A DNA stretch of 22,649 nucleotides from Deltaproteobacteria bacterium (lineage in GTDB: Bacteria; Desulfobacterota; Syntrophia; Syntrophales; UBA5619), in NCBI GenBank assembly GCA_026388345.1, contig JAPLJY010000053.1, positions 1 to 22,649 on the forward strand, read 5' to 3'. Below are positions 6,922 to 14,522 of this stretch, piece after piece. The stretch's first letter is position 1. Every line of letters starts with the position of its first letter. A program made the translations under genes and the position numbers. A model generated the notes under the pieces. It did no database searches. It was given only the letters and a program-made list of their open reading frames with translations, and was not told where the DNA came from.

Positions 6922-8185
6922 CCATCGCCTCCCGGTATACCCCGACCGTTTTCTGCGCAGCATGCCGCCAAGTGAGCGAACCCTTCACCCTCGCAAGCCC
7001 CGCTTCCCCAAGACGCATCCTTTTTTCGGGATCATTCAGGAGACCGACGATCGCCTGCCGGAGCGCTTCCGTATCCGCCGGCGGCACGAGAACCCCTGCG
7101 TCACCCACGACCTCGGGCAGTGCGCCTCCCGTCGTGCTGATGACCGGCACACCGCAGGCCATGGCCTCGCCTGCCGGCATGCCGAATCCCTCGTACAGGG
7201 AGGGGATGACGGCCATTGTCGTTTCCGCGTAATAGCGGGCGAATTCGTGATCCGCGATCCGGCCGGTGAACCGTACCGTGTCGCCGAGGGACAGCTCCGC
7301 AACCAGGCGTTCGATCACCCCGTCTTTCTTCGGAGTCCCGATCACCACGACACGGATTGCCCGTTCATTGCGGATCTGTGCCACCGCTTCAAGCAGGTAA
7401 CGCAGCCCCTTGAGCGGGGTGTCGGCGCTGTTCGTCACCAGGATCATGTCGTCCGCCCGTTTCACACCTTCGAGCGGATAAAAAAAGTCCGTGTTGATCC
7501 CGTTCGGGACAACGCGAAAGCGCTCGGCAGGGAGTCGGAACTCCCGGCCGATATCCCGCTTCGAACATTCGGAGACGGTGATGATCTTCGGGAGTCTTCG
7601 GGAGACACGCTTCTGCATGGCGAGGAATGAGTACCAGCGCCGGACCTTCATCCGGCATAGCCAGCTTCCCGCTGCACGAATCTCCGTATCCCGATCGACG
7701 GTGATCGGGTGGTGGATGGTGGCTACCGTCGGATAGCCCTTTGCGGCGATGCCCAGCAGACCGTAGGAGAGACTCTGGTTGTCATGGATGACATCGTATC
7801 CGTTCCGGCCCCTCATCAGATAACGGCGGGCGCGGAGCCCGAAGGTGAAGGGTTCCGGGAATCCCCCCGAACACATGCTGAGGAATTCGAACTGATTAAC
7901 CGGAGAGGAAAGGTCGCGGAACTTTTGGATCTTGAAAAGGTGGTCGGGGTTGTAAAGATCCAGGCTGGGAATCTTATGCAGGGTGATTCCTTCATCCAGC
8001 TCCGGATAGGGGGGACCCGACAGGACATCGACCTCGTGGCCGAGTTGCTTAAGCGCCCGGCTCAGGTATTTAATGTAAACCCCCTGCCCCCCGCAGGTCG
8101 GATTCCCGCGATAGGTGAGAAGACAGATCCGCAGGGAGGATTCCCCCGGGTTTTGCCGACCGTTCTTGAGAGCCGCAATGCTCAA
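6902..8185 (-). CDS. Glycosyltransferase family 4 (GT-B fold)
   Basis: A 427-residue GT-B retaining glycosyltransferase. The N-terminal acceptor domain has CLLTYRGNPTCGGQGVYIKY (residues 21-40) with the glycine-rich loop and GHEVDVLSG. The C-terminal donor domain has VPNGINTDFFYP (226-237) and the E-x7-E motif EGFGMPAGE (E332, E340), which binds the nucleotide-sugar. A TTG start at 8185 is used because no in-frame ATG or GTG precedes the conserved N-terminus; a GGGGGA sequence sits six bases upstream of it. It is the first gene of the minus-strand cluster and diverges from the HAD gene. It probably transfers a sugar at the cytoplasmic membrane face. The specific sugar cannot be inferred. Confidence 0.9.
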   Translation of the reverse strand: MSIAALKNGRQNPGESSLRICLLTYRGNPTCGGQGVYIKYLSRALKQLGHEVDVLSGPPYPELDEGITLHKIPSLDLYNPDHLFKIQKFRDLSSPVNQFEFLSMCSGGFPEPFTFGLRARRYLMRGRNGYDVIHDNQSLSYGLLGIAAKGYPTVATIHHPITVDRDTEIRAAGSWLCRMKVRRWYSFLAMQKRVSRRLPKIITVSECSKRDIGREFRLPAERFRVVPNGINTDFFYPLEGVKRADDMILVTNSADTPLKGLRYLLEAVAQIRNERAIRVVVIGTPKKDGVIERLVAELSLGDTVRFTGRIADHEFARYYAETTMAVIPSLYEGFGMPAGEAMACGVPVISTTGGALPEVVGDAGVLVPPADTEALRQAIVGLLNDPEKRMRLGEAGLARVKGSLTWRHAAQKTVGVYREAMDAHGRL

Positions 8186-8533
8186 TCCGAATCCCCCACG
8201 TGCCCGAAGAGACGTCCCTCGACCGGACGCTCAGGGAGCGACCACGCCGCATGCCGATCCGGCCCCGATGGACTCCTCTTTCCTTCGCTGTGAATCGATA
8301 TGACTGCCAAATGATCGCAAGGCCACACGGGTCCTGCCCTGAGATTTCAACCGGATGATCCATACATCCTGTTCGTTAAATTAGCAAGTGTATTTCCTCA
8401 TGTCCCTGCGATAGTATTTGACAGCAAACCGTCGATGGAATAGAGGTAAAAAGAGATGGCGAGCCCAAGGTTTTCTTCTTGAAACAGGGCGGGCTCTCCG
8501 CGCATCGAAACACTTTAACGGCCCATTGCAGAC
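8186..8533. other. 348-bp divergent intergenic region
   Basis: This region separates the glycosyltransferase (minus) and HAD (plus) starts. The left half is GC-rich and the right half is AT-richer, as in a promoter region. One weak plus-strand promoter is listed separately. On the minus strand TTGCTA and TATGGA occur 17 bp apart between about 8350 and 8395, too weak to call. No credible small gene, RNA or repeat was seen. Confidence 0.4.
8418..8446 (+). promoter_or_regulatory. Weak candidate promoter for the HAD gene
   Basis: A perfect -35 TTGACA (8418-8423) is followed after 17 bp by TAGAGG (8441-8446), a poor -10. The leader would be about 80 nt. Low confidence because of the -10 hexamer. 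Confidence 0.3.
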
Positions 8534-9526
8534 ATGAAACTTCCGAAACTGATCGTGTTTGACATGGACGGCGTCCTGATCGACGTCTCCGGCTCGTACC
8601 GTGAAACCGTCCGAAAAACGGCGCGGCTCTTTTTCGCCGGGGCGAAGGGCTTCGAGAGTCTGCCCGATCCCCTCTTCCCTCTGACGGACCTGGCCTCGCT
8701 CAAGCAGACCGGCGGCCTGAACAACGACTGGGACCTCACCGCCCTGACCCTCCATTTGCTCTTTGAACAGGTCAAAATAAACGCCGCCCCATCATCGGCA
8801 GAGGATGCCGCCGTGTCTGAAGAGACGATACACAATTGCGACGTGTCGGATCTCTCCCTTTTCCTGAAGACCTCCGCCCGCCCGCTGACGGAGCTCCTCG
8901 AACGGCACGGCAGGCGAAACGAATCCTTTGTGGCCCGTTGCTACCGGGACGACGTCGGCACCGGCAACGTGATCAAGCAGATCTTCCAGGAGATCTATCT
9001 CGGCCCCTCTCTCTTCGGGAAACACTATGGGCTGGAGCCCCGCTTCTGGACGGAAGAGGGGCTGATCTACCGGGAGACCCTCCTGATCGACCCGGCTCTT
9101 CTTGCAGATCTTGCCCGGGATCACATCATGGCCATCGCCACCGGCCGCCCGCTGGCTGAAGCAGATTTTCCTCTGGATCGTTTCGACCTGAGGAAATACT
9201 TTCAGACCGTGATCACGCTGGATGATTCCATCATGGAAGAAGAGAGGATATTCCGGGAGAGCGGCACACGGGTCTCCTTGAAGAAACCCGATCCCTACAT
9301 GCTCGATCGGATCCCCCACCTGATCGGCAGGCCGTTTGAGGGTTGTTATTATTTGGGGGACATGCCCGATGACATGCAGGCCGCCCGGGCGTCAAAGACC
9401 GGCTACAAGGCCGTAGGTGTCACCGTTTCTTCCGCAGAGCCGGAAGTCTTGCGCCGGGATCTGTTGCAAGCCGGCGCAGCTCACATCATCGATGATTACG
9501 CCGTCCTTCCAACGCTGTTTAAGTAA
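8534..9526 (+). CDS. HAD-superfamily hydrolase, subfamily IA-like
   Basis: A 330-residue phosphatase-type HAD protein. Motif I is FDMDGVLID (nucleophile D10, acid/base D12), motif II is IATGRP (T203), motif III is the lysine of LKKPDPY (K250/K251) and motif IV is YLGDMPDD (D276, D280). An unusually long cap (about residues 20-190) contains GGLNNDWDLT, which I recall from the TIGR01548 group of IA hydrolases; such proteins sometimes occur near histidinol-phosphate-type enzymes. The start ATG has no clear Shine-Dalgarno site. It probably dephosphorylates a small molecule or sugar phosphate. Divergent orientation from the glycosyltransferase cluster makes a role in the same pathway possible but unproven. 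Confidence 0.82.
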   Translation: MKLPKLIVFDMDGVLIDVSGSYRETVRKTARLFFAGAKGFESLPDPLFPLTDLASLKQTGGLNNDWDLTALTLHLLFEQVKINAAPSSAEDAAVSEETIHNCDVSDLSLFLKTSARPLTELLERHGRRNESFVARCYRDDVGTGNVIKQIFQEIYLGPSLFGKHYGLEPRFWTEEGLIYRETLLIDPALLADLARDHIMAIATGRPLAEADFPLDRFDLRKYFQTVITLDDSIMEEERIFRESGTRVSLKKPDPYMLDRIPHLIGRPFEGCYYLGDMPDDMQAARASKTGYKAVGVTVSSAEPEVLRRDLLQAGAAHIIDDYAVLPTLFK

Positions 9527-9574
9527 ATCTCTCTTACACCTACAAGACCTTGAAAATTAAAAGCTTATAAATCA

Positions 9575-9595
9575 ATGAATACTGTATGTATTCAT
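9575..9595. repeat. AT-rich inverted repeat
   Basis: ATGAATAC (9575-9582) and GTATTCAT (9588-9595) are exact reverse complements around TGTAT. The repeat lies between the HAD stop codon and the bidirectional terminator, where no promoter is needed. It may be a minor RNA hairpin or a protein site. Confidence 0.35.
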
Positions 9596-9614
9596 CGCAT
9601 AAGGGCATCCCAAG

Positions 9615-9660
9615 AAAAAGGCCCCATAACCTTGCAGCGGTTATGGGGCCTCCATTTTTC
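9615..9660. terminator. Bidirectional intrinsic terminator
   Basis: GGCCCCATAACC (9620-9631) pairs perfectly with GGTTATGGGGCC (9639-9650) around a 7-nt loop. An A-run precedes it (9615-9619) and TTTTT follows it (9655-9659), giving U-tracts for transcripts from both strands. It serves the converging HAD (plus) and OmpA-family (minus) genes. Confidence 0.93.
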
Positions 9661-9683
9661 AGAATTTTGAAACTGTTACAGAC

Positions 9684-11030
9684 TTATTTTTTCTCCACTG
9701 TGTTGATGACTGCCTGAACTCTACGGTTCTGCTGTTTTCCCTCGGCGGTTGAATTGCTTGCGATGGGCTTCTTGGGACCATAACCTACGGCCTGAAGACG
9801 ATCTTTTTCAATTCCAAATTCTTTTATCAGGTAGGCTTTGACGCTGTTTGCCCGTGATTGCGACAACTGGACGTTGGCTGCTTCACGCCCTACATTATCG
9901 GTATGGCCCTCAATGACCGTATTTGTCTGAGGATATTTCTTCATGAAATCGGCTACAAGCTTGATTTCTTCATGATATTTTGCCTTAATATCCGATTTTC
10001 CTGTGTCAAATTCTATCTTGAGGGTTATGGAGACTGGCACCGGGCAGCCATTACTATCGACCTTGAGGCCTTCCGGTGTGCCGGGACATTTATCGAGATA
10101 ATCGTAAACGCCGTCCTTATCGCTGTCCAGTGGGCAGCCGTCCTGGTCCACCTTCACGCCTGCCGGTGTACCGGGGCACTTGTCGAGATAGTCGTAAACA
10201 CCGTCACCATCGGTATCGAGTGGGCAGCCGTCCTGGTCCACCTTCACGCCTGCCGGTGTACCGGGGCACTTGTCGAGATTATCTAAAACGCCGTCATTAT
10301 CACTGTCGCCAATAAGAGCTTTCGTGAAGAACACTTTCTCAACGAACTGGCCCATGTCTTCTTCCGATACCACCTGTTCCGCAAAGGTGACAAATCCGCA
10401 CTGGCCCGCGTTGGATATCTTTTCCGTGAGCTTTATGCCTTCCGGATCTTTTCCCACCATGACCGGATAGATGCAGATACGGTCGCCGAATTGACGTTTC
10501 ATCTCTTCTGCTGCGGCGAGGGGCGCATTCCCAAGCTCATCCCAGTCACTGACGATAATCACGGCAATTTTACCCTGTGCCGTTTTCAGATCGTCCGATG
10601 ATGCATTGATGGCGATTGCCATAGGGCTTTGGCCGCCGGCCCGTGTGATTGATTGCAGGGCTTCTTCGTAGGACTTCTTTGAGTACGGTGTCAATCCTAA
10701 TACAACAGCCGTTACATCATCGGAAAAGAGCTTAATGAAGCCGAATTTTCTCAGGGCGCTGTTCATTTTAAAATCAGGGAGGGTCTGGTTCATCCGGCTG
10801 ACGAAATTCCTGGCAAGATCCAGCTTCTGAGTGCCCTTGTAGGGTTCACTCATGGAGTAGGATGCATCAAAAAGCACCAGAAAATTGTCCACTTTTGTGA
10901 TGTATTGGCCTGTTTCCCATTTTGTCTTCCCCTCAGCGCGAGGCTGGGCTTCAACCTGTTGTATGGTGAAACTGATTAAAAAAAGCGCCGCAATGAAATA
11001 AAAAAACAACATTGATTTTCTTTTTCGCAT
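9684..11030 (-). CDS. Secreted vWA / thrombospondin type-3 repeat / OmpA-family protein
   Basis: A 448-residue envelope protein. A signal peptide spans about residues 1-28 (basic start, hydrophobic core, cleavage near VEA-QP). Residues about 48-235 form a von Willebrand A-like domain with the metal-site motif FDASYS (D55, S57, S59), GGQSP (133-137) and IVSDWD (D162). Three 30-residue calcium-binding TSP3 repeats follow (242-331; pattern DxDxDGVxDxxDKCPGTPxG). The last about 115 residues are an OmpA C-terminal peptidoglycan-binding domain (EGHTDN, LSQSRANSVKAYL, QQNRRVQAVI). It likely tethers to peptidoglycan in the periplasm. The start has a strong GGAGG. The gene is AT-richer than its GC-rich neighbours. 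The architecture is sure; the ligand of the vWA domain is unknown. Confidence 0.92.
   Translation of the reverse strand: MRKRKSMLFFYFIAALFLISFTIQQVEAQPRAEGKTKWETGQYITKVDNFLVLFDASYSMSEPYKGTQKLDLARNFVSRMNQTLPDFKMNSALRKFGFIKLFSDDVTAVVLGLTPYSKKSYEEALQSITRAGGQSPMAIAINASSDDLKTAQGKIAVIIVSDWDELGNAPLAAAEEMKRQFGDRICIYPVMVGKDPEGIKLTEKISNAGQCGFVTFAEQVVSEEDMGQFVEKVFFTKALIGDSDNDGVLDNLDKCPGTPAGVKVDQDGCPLDTDGDGVYDYLDKCPGTPAGVKVDQDGCPLDSDKDGVYDYLDKCPGTPEGLKVDSNGCPVPVSITLKIEFDTGKSDIKAKYHEEIKLVADFMKKYPQTNTVIEGHTDNVGREAANVQLSQSRANSVKAYLIKEFGIEKDRLQAVGYGPKKPIASNSTAEGKQQNRRVQAVINTVEKK
10038..10307 (-). repeat. Three tandem 90-bp units encoding TSP3 repeats
   Basis: Units lie at 10218-10307, 10128-10217 and 10038-10127. 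The first two share 61 consecutive identical bases (10219-10279 and 10129-10189), pointing to recent duplication; the third is more diverged. Each encodes one 30-residue calcium-binding repeat of the OmpA-family protein. Confidence 0.9.
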
Positions 11031-11261
11031 GATTCTTCCTCCTTCTCTTTTTTTTAGTTGCGTAGACCGGTTTCTCCCGATGCTGCAGATTGATATTTGT
11101 ATTCTCCGTTTTCCAAAATCAGACCGCTTCTCATCCTTTCATACTTACCCAGTCTGAACCATTCCCTTTATCTCCCGAAACTGCGCCACAACGTCGGGCT
11201 TCTTGAAAAACGCATTGAATTTATACGCTTCACCTTCTCACTCATCCCGGCACAGGCAAAC
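11031..11261. other. 231-bp intergenic region, no gene seen
   Basis: The region lies between mscL and the OmpA-family gene, both on the minus strand. It is AT-rich, with only the strong GGAGG of the downstream gene at its left end. I found no convincing promoter hexamers, terminator or small gene, although a promoter for the OmpA-family gene is likely somewhere here. Confidence 0.4.
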
Positions 11262-11699
11262 TTACCTGGAGGGAAGTTCTGACGTGCAGTGTGGGCAGCG
11301 GGTGGCCTTGAGAGCGATAGTGGTCAAGCAGAAGGGGCAGTCGCGCGTGTTGGGGGCAGGGGGCGGCTCCTGACGCTGCAGGCGGCTTACCTGCTTGACC
11401 ATGAGAAATACGGCAAAACCAACAATCAAGAAATCGATCGTTGTGTTCAGAAAAAGCCCGTAGTTCAAGGTTGCCGCTCCTGCCTTCTTGGCTTCCGCCA
11501 GTGACTCGAACGTTTTACCAGACATGTTGATGAAAAGATTGCTAAAATCTACCTTCCCGAGCAGGAGGCCAATGGGGGGCATCAGCACATCGCTAACAAA
11601 CGATGTGACCACCTTACCAAAGGCTGCACCAATGATAATGCCCACTGCCATGTCAAGCACATTCCCCTTCATGACGAACGCTTTGAATTCCTTGATCAT
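11262..11699 (-). CDS. mscL: Large-conductance mechanosensitive channel with C-terminal zinc-ribbon motif
   Basis: A 145-residue inner-membrane channel that opens under hypo-osmotic stress. The N-terminal amphipathic helix and first membrane helix ([20 protein letters not shown], then [21 protein letters not shown]) are textbook MscL. The periplasmic loop (about 50-80) leads to the second membrane helix ([17 protein letters not shown]). Beyond the usual end is a tail with C121-x2-C124 and C135-x2-C138 (CPFC, RCPHC), a probable zinc ribbon seen in a subset of MscL proteins. The start ATG has an excellent AAGGAGG site. It is same-strand with the OmpA-family gene but 231 bp away, so likely separate. 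Confidence 0.95.
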   Translation of the reverse strand: MIKEFKAFVMKGNVLDMAVGIIIGAAFGKVVTSFVSDVLMPPIGLLLGKVDFSNLFINMSGKTFESLAEAKKAGAATLNYGLFLNTTIDFLIVGFAVFLMVKQVSRLQRQEPPPAPNTRDCPFCLTTIALKATRCPHCTSELPSR

Positions 11700-11788
11700 A
11701 CGCCACCTCCTTATTCTGTGATTTTGTAATGGAATTTATCTACGTTTTCTTGAGCGGCAACCTGGCAATAATTTTATCCCTGATTTTA

Positions 11789-11971
11789 TCACATGTCACT
11801 CATTATGAAACAATCATCATCGTTGATAAATTTTATGCTACCTACAGACGGTACCACTTCCGTGAGGTCATCCTGATCATCGATGATGTAGATCTTGCCA
11901 AGGCCGTTATCCGCTCCTTGTGCCGCGAATGTAATTCCCGCTAATTCCCAAAACCTCCTCTGCGGCCGTCG
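11789..11971 (-). other. Open stretch continuing in frame past the TIGR03545 stop, possible gene remnant
   Basis: Immediately after the TGA of the TIGR03545-family gene the same frame stays open for 60 codons to another TGA. It translates to a coding-like peptide (for example ITFAAQGADNGLGKIYIIDD, then a TEVVPSVGS segment). There is no ATG near the beginning, although AGGAGG is present at about 11945-11950. The style resembles the end of a beta-propeller or secreted protein, suggesting either a decayed gene or chance. Not called as a gene. Confidence 0.25.
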
Positions 11972-13717
11972 TCAGAAAGGGAGCTTGATGCTGGCCTTCT
12001 CGCCTGCGGCCGATTTGAGCAGGTCCTCGCCGAGGTTCAGACGGCCCGCCAGTTCGCGCCCCGCACCGTCCAAGCCTCCCATATCCGAACCCACCCCGGC
12101 GAGGTGCCCTTTCAGCTTCTCCGCCACCGCCGCCTGCAGACCTTTCTGGAATTTCTCGATCTGCGCCTGGACCTGCCGTCCGACCGCGATTTTCAGGACC
12201 TGGTCCAGGTCCGAGGTCAGCTTCACGTCGTACTTGTCGATCGTTCCCGTCACCTCGGCCGCAGCCCGGAACGCCCGGACATCGCCCAGGACGCCGGCCA
12301 CGGCGGCTGCGACAGGGCCTTCATCCGCCTTTGCCCCCATGGACATCCTAACGGACTTCAGATCGGAGGAGAGCACAGCCGACAGGTCATTCCCGCCGAG
12401 CTTCACCTTCGCATCGAGGTCCGCTGTTGCCTGTTTCAGGACAAGACCGCTGCCCCCACCCAGGACATAATCGCTGATGACGGCCCCGTTGATGCGCAAG
12501 GAAGCCAGATCCGCCGGTTTTCCGGGATGGACGCGGTTGAACTCCCCTTCCATTGCGACGCCACCGATTCCCCGAAGCTTCTCTCCGGCGAACCGGAAGG
12601 CCAGTGGGGTGCCCAGCACGGGCTGGTCGGGTGTGATGTTACGGACCTGTCCATTGATCCTTCCGGCGGGAAACTCCGCCGATACCCTGGTGGTCCGAAT
12701 GAGGAAATCCGGCAGCGGCTGCTGCTCCCGGAAGCGGATGTCGACACCCTTTCCGCGCAATGGTTTGACCACCTCCGCTTCCGGTTTGCCCATAGAGGCG
12801 CCGGACAGGAAAGGCTCAATCTTCGCGCGCCACGCGAGCCCCGTTCTCAGCCATTGGCCGACCTGGCCGCCAAGGAGGGAGGCGCTCAGATTGGCGAGGC
12901 CGGCGCCGGAGAGGGAATACTTGTCCGTCAGGTGCCGGACATCCTCACCGGGGGCCTTCAGGACCTCCTCATAGCGTTTGCGAAGCAGGACAGAGCTTTT
13001 CTCCAGGTCCTGTTTGGCGCTTCGAAGCCGGTCGAGGTCGCGCTTCAGCTCCTCCTGCAGTTTTACCGCCTCGCCGGCCCCGCCCACGATTGCGCCGATG
13101 CCACCCCCCCCTGTCGATTTGAGGTTCTCCAGACGCTGCCGGTAATCCTTGAGTTTCGCCTGGTCCGGCAGCTCCGACAGGTTCTTCCGCCAACGTTCTT
13201 TCTCGGTCTCCATGTCACGCCGCAGCTCTTCGGCCATCTTGAGGGAGTGCAGATTTTCACCAGCGAGGATCTCCTTCGGATCCCGGAGGGAGACGTCAGG
13301 TCGCCTGAGCCCGCCGCCCGCGGTCTCCGCGCCCTTCTGCGTCGGAGGATCGAGCAAGGCGCCGCTCGTCTTCCTCGGCGTGCCGAACTTCAGGCCGTCC
13401 ACTGCCATCTCTTCAATGATCACCTTACGGCGCAGGAGGTTGAGCCCGTCCAGCGAACTGGCGATCCGGGCGACTTCCACGGCGTTAGTCATCGGTTCGT
13501 CCGGGTCGGTCACCTGCAGGCGGTTCAGCGTGAGCCCCAGCGGGAAGAGGGAGAGATCGGCCGTGCCCAGTTCCACCTTCGCACCAACCGCCATCGTTCC
13601 CGCCTTTTCGATGACGTCTTTGATCACGCGGTCCACGACCAGCATCCATACGCCGGCCAGCAGCGCCGAGACAATCACAAATGCCGCAATTCCCTGCCAG
13701 CGGAGCCACTTTTTCAT
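11972..13717 (-). CDS. TIGR03545-family uncharacterised envelope protein
   Basis: A 581-residue protein with one N-terminal membrane helix (about residues 8-26, WQGIAAFVIVSALLAGVWML) and a large, presumably periplasmic body. Residues about 55-90 (VELGTADLSLFPLGLTLNRL) have an AsmA-like beta pattern. Residues about 145-260 form a charged coiled coil (AEELRRDMETEKERWRKNL and similar). The rest is again beta-rich (VRMSMGAKADEG). I recognise the layout and the partner gene as the TIGR03545/TIGR03546 pair, found in a small fraction of outer-membrane bacteria and without assigned function. The ATG at 13717 has GGAGGAAA upstream and lies 11 bp after the partner's stop; a longer frame from 13807 only overlaps the partner. 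A role in envelope lipid handling is speculation. Confidence 0.82.
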   Translation of the reverse strand: MKKWLRWQGIAAFVIVSALLAGVWMLVVDRVIKDVIEKAGTMAVGAKVELGTADLSLFPLGLTLNRLQVTDPDEPMTNAVEVARIASSLDGLNLLRRKVIIEEMAVDGLKFGTPRKTSGALLDPPTQKGAETAGGGLRRPDVSLRDPKEILAGENLHSLKMAEELRRDMETEKERWRKNLSELPDQAKLKDYRQRLENLKSTGGGGIGAIVGGAGEAVKLQEELKRDLDRLRSAKQDLEKSSVLLRKRYEEVLKAPGEDVRHLTDKYSLSGAGLANLSASLLGGQVGQWLRTGLAWRAKIEPFLSGASMGKPEAEVVKPLRGKGVDIRFREQQPLPDFLIRTTRVSAEFPAGRINGQVRNITPDQPVLGTPLAFRFAGEKLRGIGGVAMEGEFNRVHPGKPADLASLRINGAVISDYVLGGGSGLVLKQATADLDAKVKLGGNDLSAVLSSDLKSVRMSMGAKADEGPVAAAVAGVLGDVRAFRAAAEVTGTIDKYDVKLTSDLDQVLKIAVGRQVQAQIEKFQKGLQAAVAEKLKGHLAGVGSDMGGLDGAGRELAGRLNLGEDLLKSAAGEKASIKLPF

Positions 13718-13728
13718 ACATTTCCTCC

Positions 13729-14232
13729 TCATCCGGACACGGATTGATAGAGACGGTAGAAGCTCGACGCTGCCATCATCTGCATGAAACGGGATTTCAT
13801 CACCCATTCAAGCACGTGCGCCCGGTATCTGCGGATCAGCATGTTGCCGAGCAAGGCGAACGGGAAAAAGAGCGCGAGCGATGTCAGGAGGCTTCCCATG
13901 ACGATGGAATTGTTGAAGTGCTCCAGCCGCCAGAGGGTGGAGTTGTAAAGGGATGTCCAGAGATTCCCGAGGGACGGCGCAGTCAGGACGGCGAGTCCGA
14001 TCCGGTGGAACAGGGGGTCCAGTGCGTAGGCGATCCCCGAAAACAGCCCCAGGCCCAGAAGAAACGCCGACAGGTTGACCTTCAGCACGAGGACCGCAAA
14101 GAGCACGACCAAGTTGTGCAGGCTCATGAAGGGGGTGAGTCCCGCGATCATTGCCAGGCAGAGTCCCAGGCTGATCTCCAAGGGCTCCGCATTCGAGTTG
14201 AGAACTTTCAGGAATTTGGCGAGCAGACGCAT
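13729..14232 (-). CDS. TIGR03546-family membrane protein
   Basis: A 167-residue integral membrane protein with about four hydrophobic segments (ISLGLCLAMIAGLTPFM, LVVLFAVLVLKVNLSAFLLG, LGLFSGIAYALDPLF and VMGSLLTSLALFFPFALLG). The N-terminus LAKFLKVLNSNAEPLEISLG matches the TIGR03546 family, related in style to DUF2062, which is usually encoded beside TIGR03545. The ATG at 14232 follows AAGGAGG, so it is preferred over an upstream start at 14394. It is first in a two-gene operon and probably forms an inner-membrane complex with the downstream protein. Function is unknown for the family. Confidence 0.85.
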   Translation of the reverse strand: MRLLAKFLKVLNSNAEPLEISLGLCLAMIAGLTPFMSLHNLVVLFAVLVLKVNLSAFLLGLGLFSGIAYALDPLFHRIGLAVLTAPSLGNLWTSLYNSTLWRLEHFNNSIVMGSLLTSLALFFPFALLGNMLIRRYRAHVLEWVMKSRFMQMMAASSFYRLYQSVSG

Positions 14233-14319
14233 GACATCCTCCTTCGGTTGGTCAACCTTGGCGCCCGGCCGCTGCCGAGCGGGATTACATTGCTGTCGGA
14301 TGAGAAGGCTTGATAGCAG

Positions 14320-14349
14320 AGAATAAACGAAGGATGTCCTCCCTGTCAA
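14320..14349 (-). promoter_or_regulatory. Promoter of the TIGR03546-TIGR03545 operon
   Basis: On the minus strand TTGACA (14344-14349) and TATTCT (14320-14325) are separated by 18 bp, placing the start of transcription near 14313 and an 80-nt leader before the ATG at 14232. The rest of 14233-14522 holds no gene; a 12-bp palindrome AATCAATTGATT lies at 14502-14513. Confidence 0.55.
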
Positions 14350-14522
14350 GAAAGATAATCCGATTAGATGCTGTTTACCACTTGCTATCAGCAACTTTTA
14401 CTGACTTATCATGATTGCTGAGTACAGGAAGTACACCTTGGGCGCTTTTTATCACTGATTTTTCATTTTCAGTCTTAGCGTGTTTTCTATGTTTCTAATG
14501 CAATCAATTGATTAAATTATCT

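Noticed and set aside
10038..10307. CRISPR-like array because of regular near-identical repeats
   Set aside because: The 90-bp units are fully coding and translate to TSP3 calcium-binding repeats; there are no short repeats with unique spacers.
11729..11944. A 71-codon plus-strand open frame upstream of mscL
   Set aside because: It has no ribosome site, no family features and overlaps antisense coding-like sequence; probably chance in AT-rich DNA.
12104..13747. A 547-codon plus-strand open frame opposite the TIGR03545-family gene
   Set aside because: It is antisense to a recognised family with a good ribosome site and partner gene; its translation is arginine- and leucine-rich with no motif, typical of a shadow frame.
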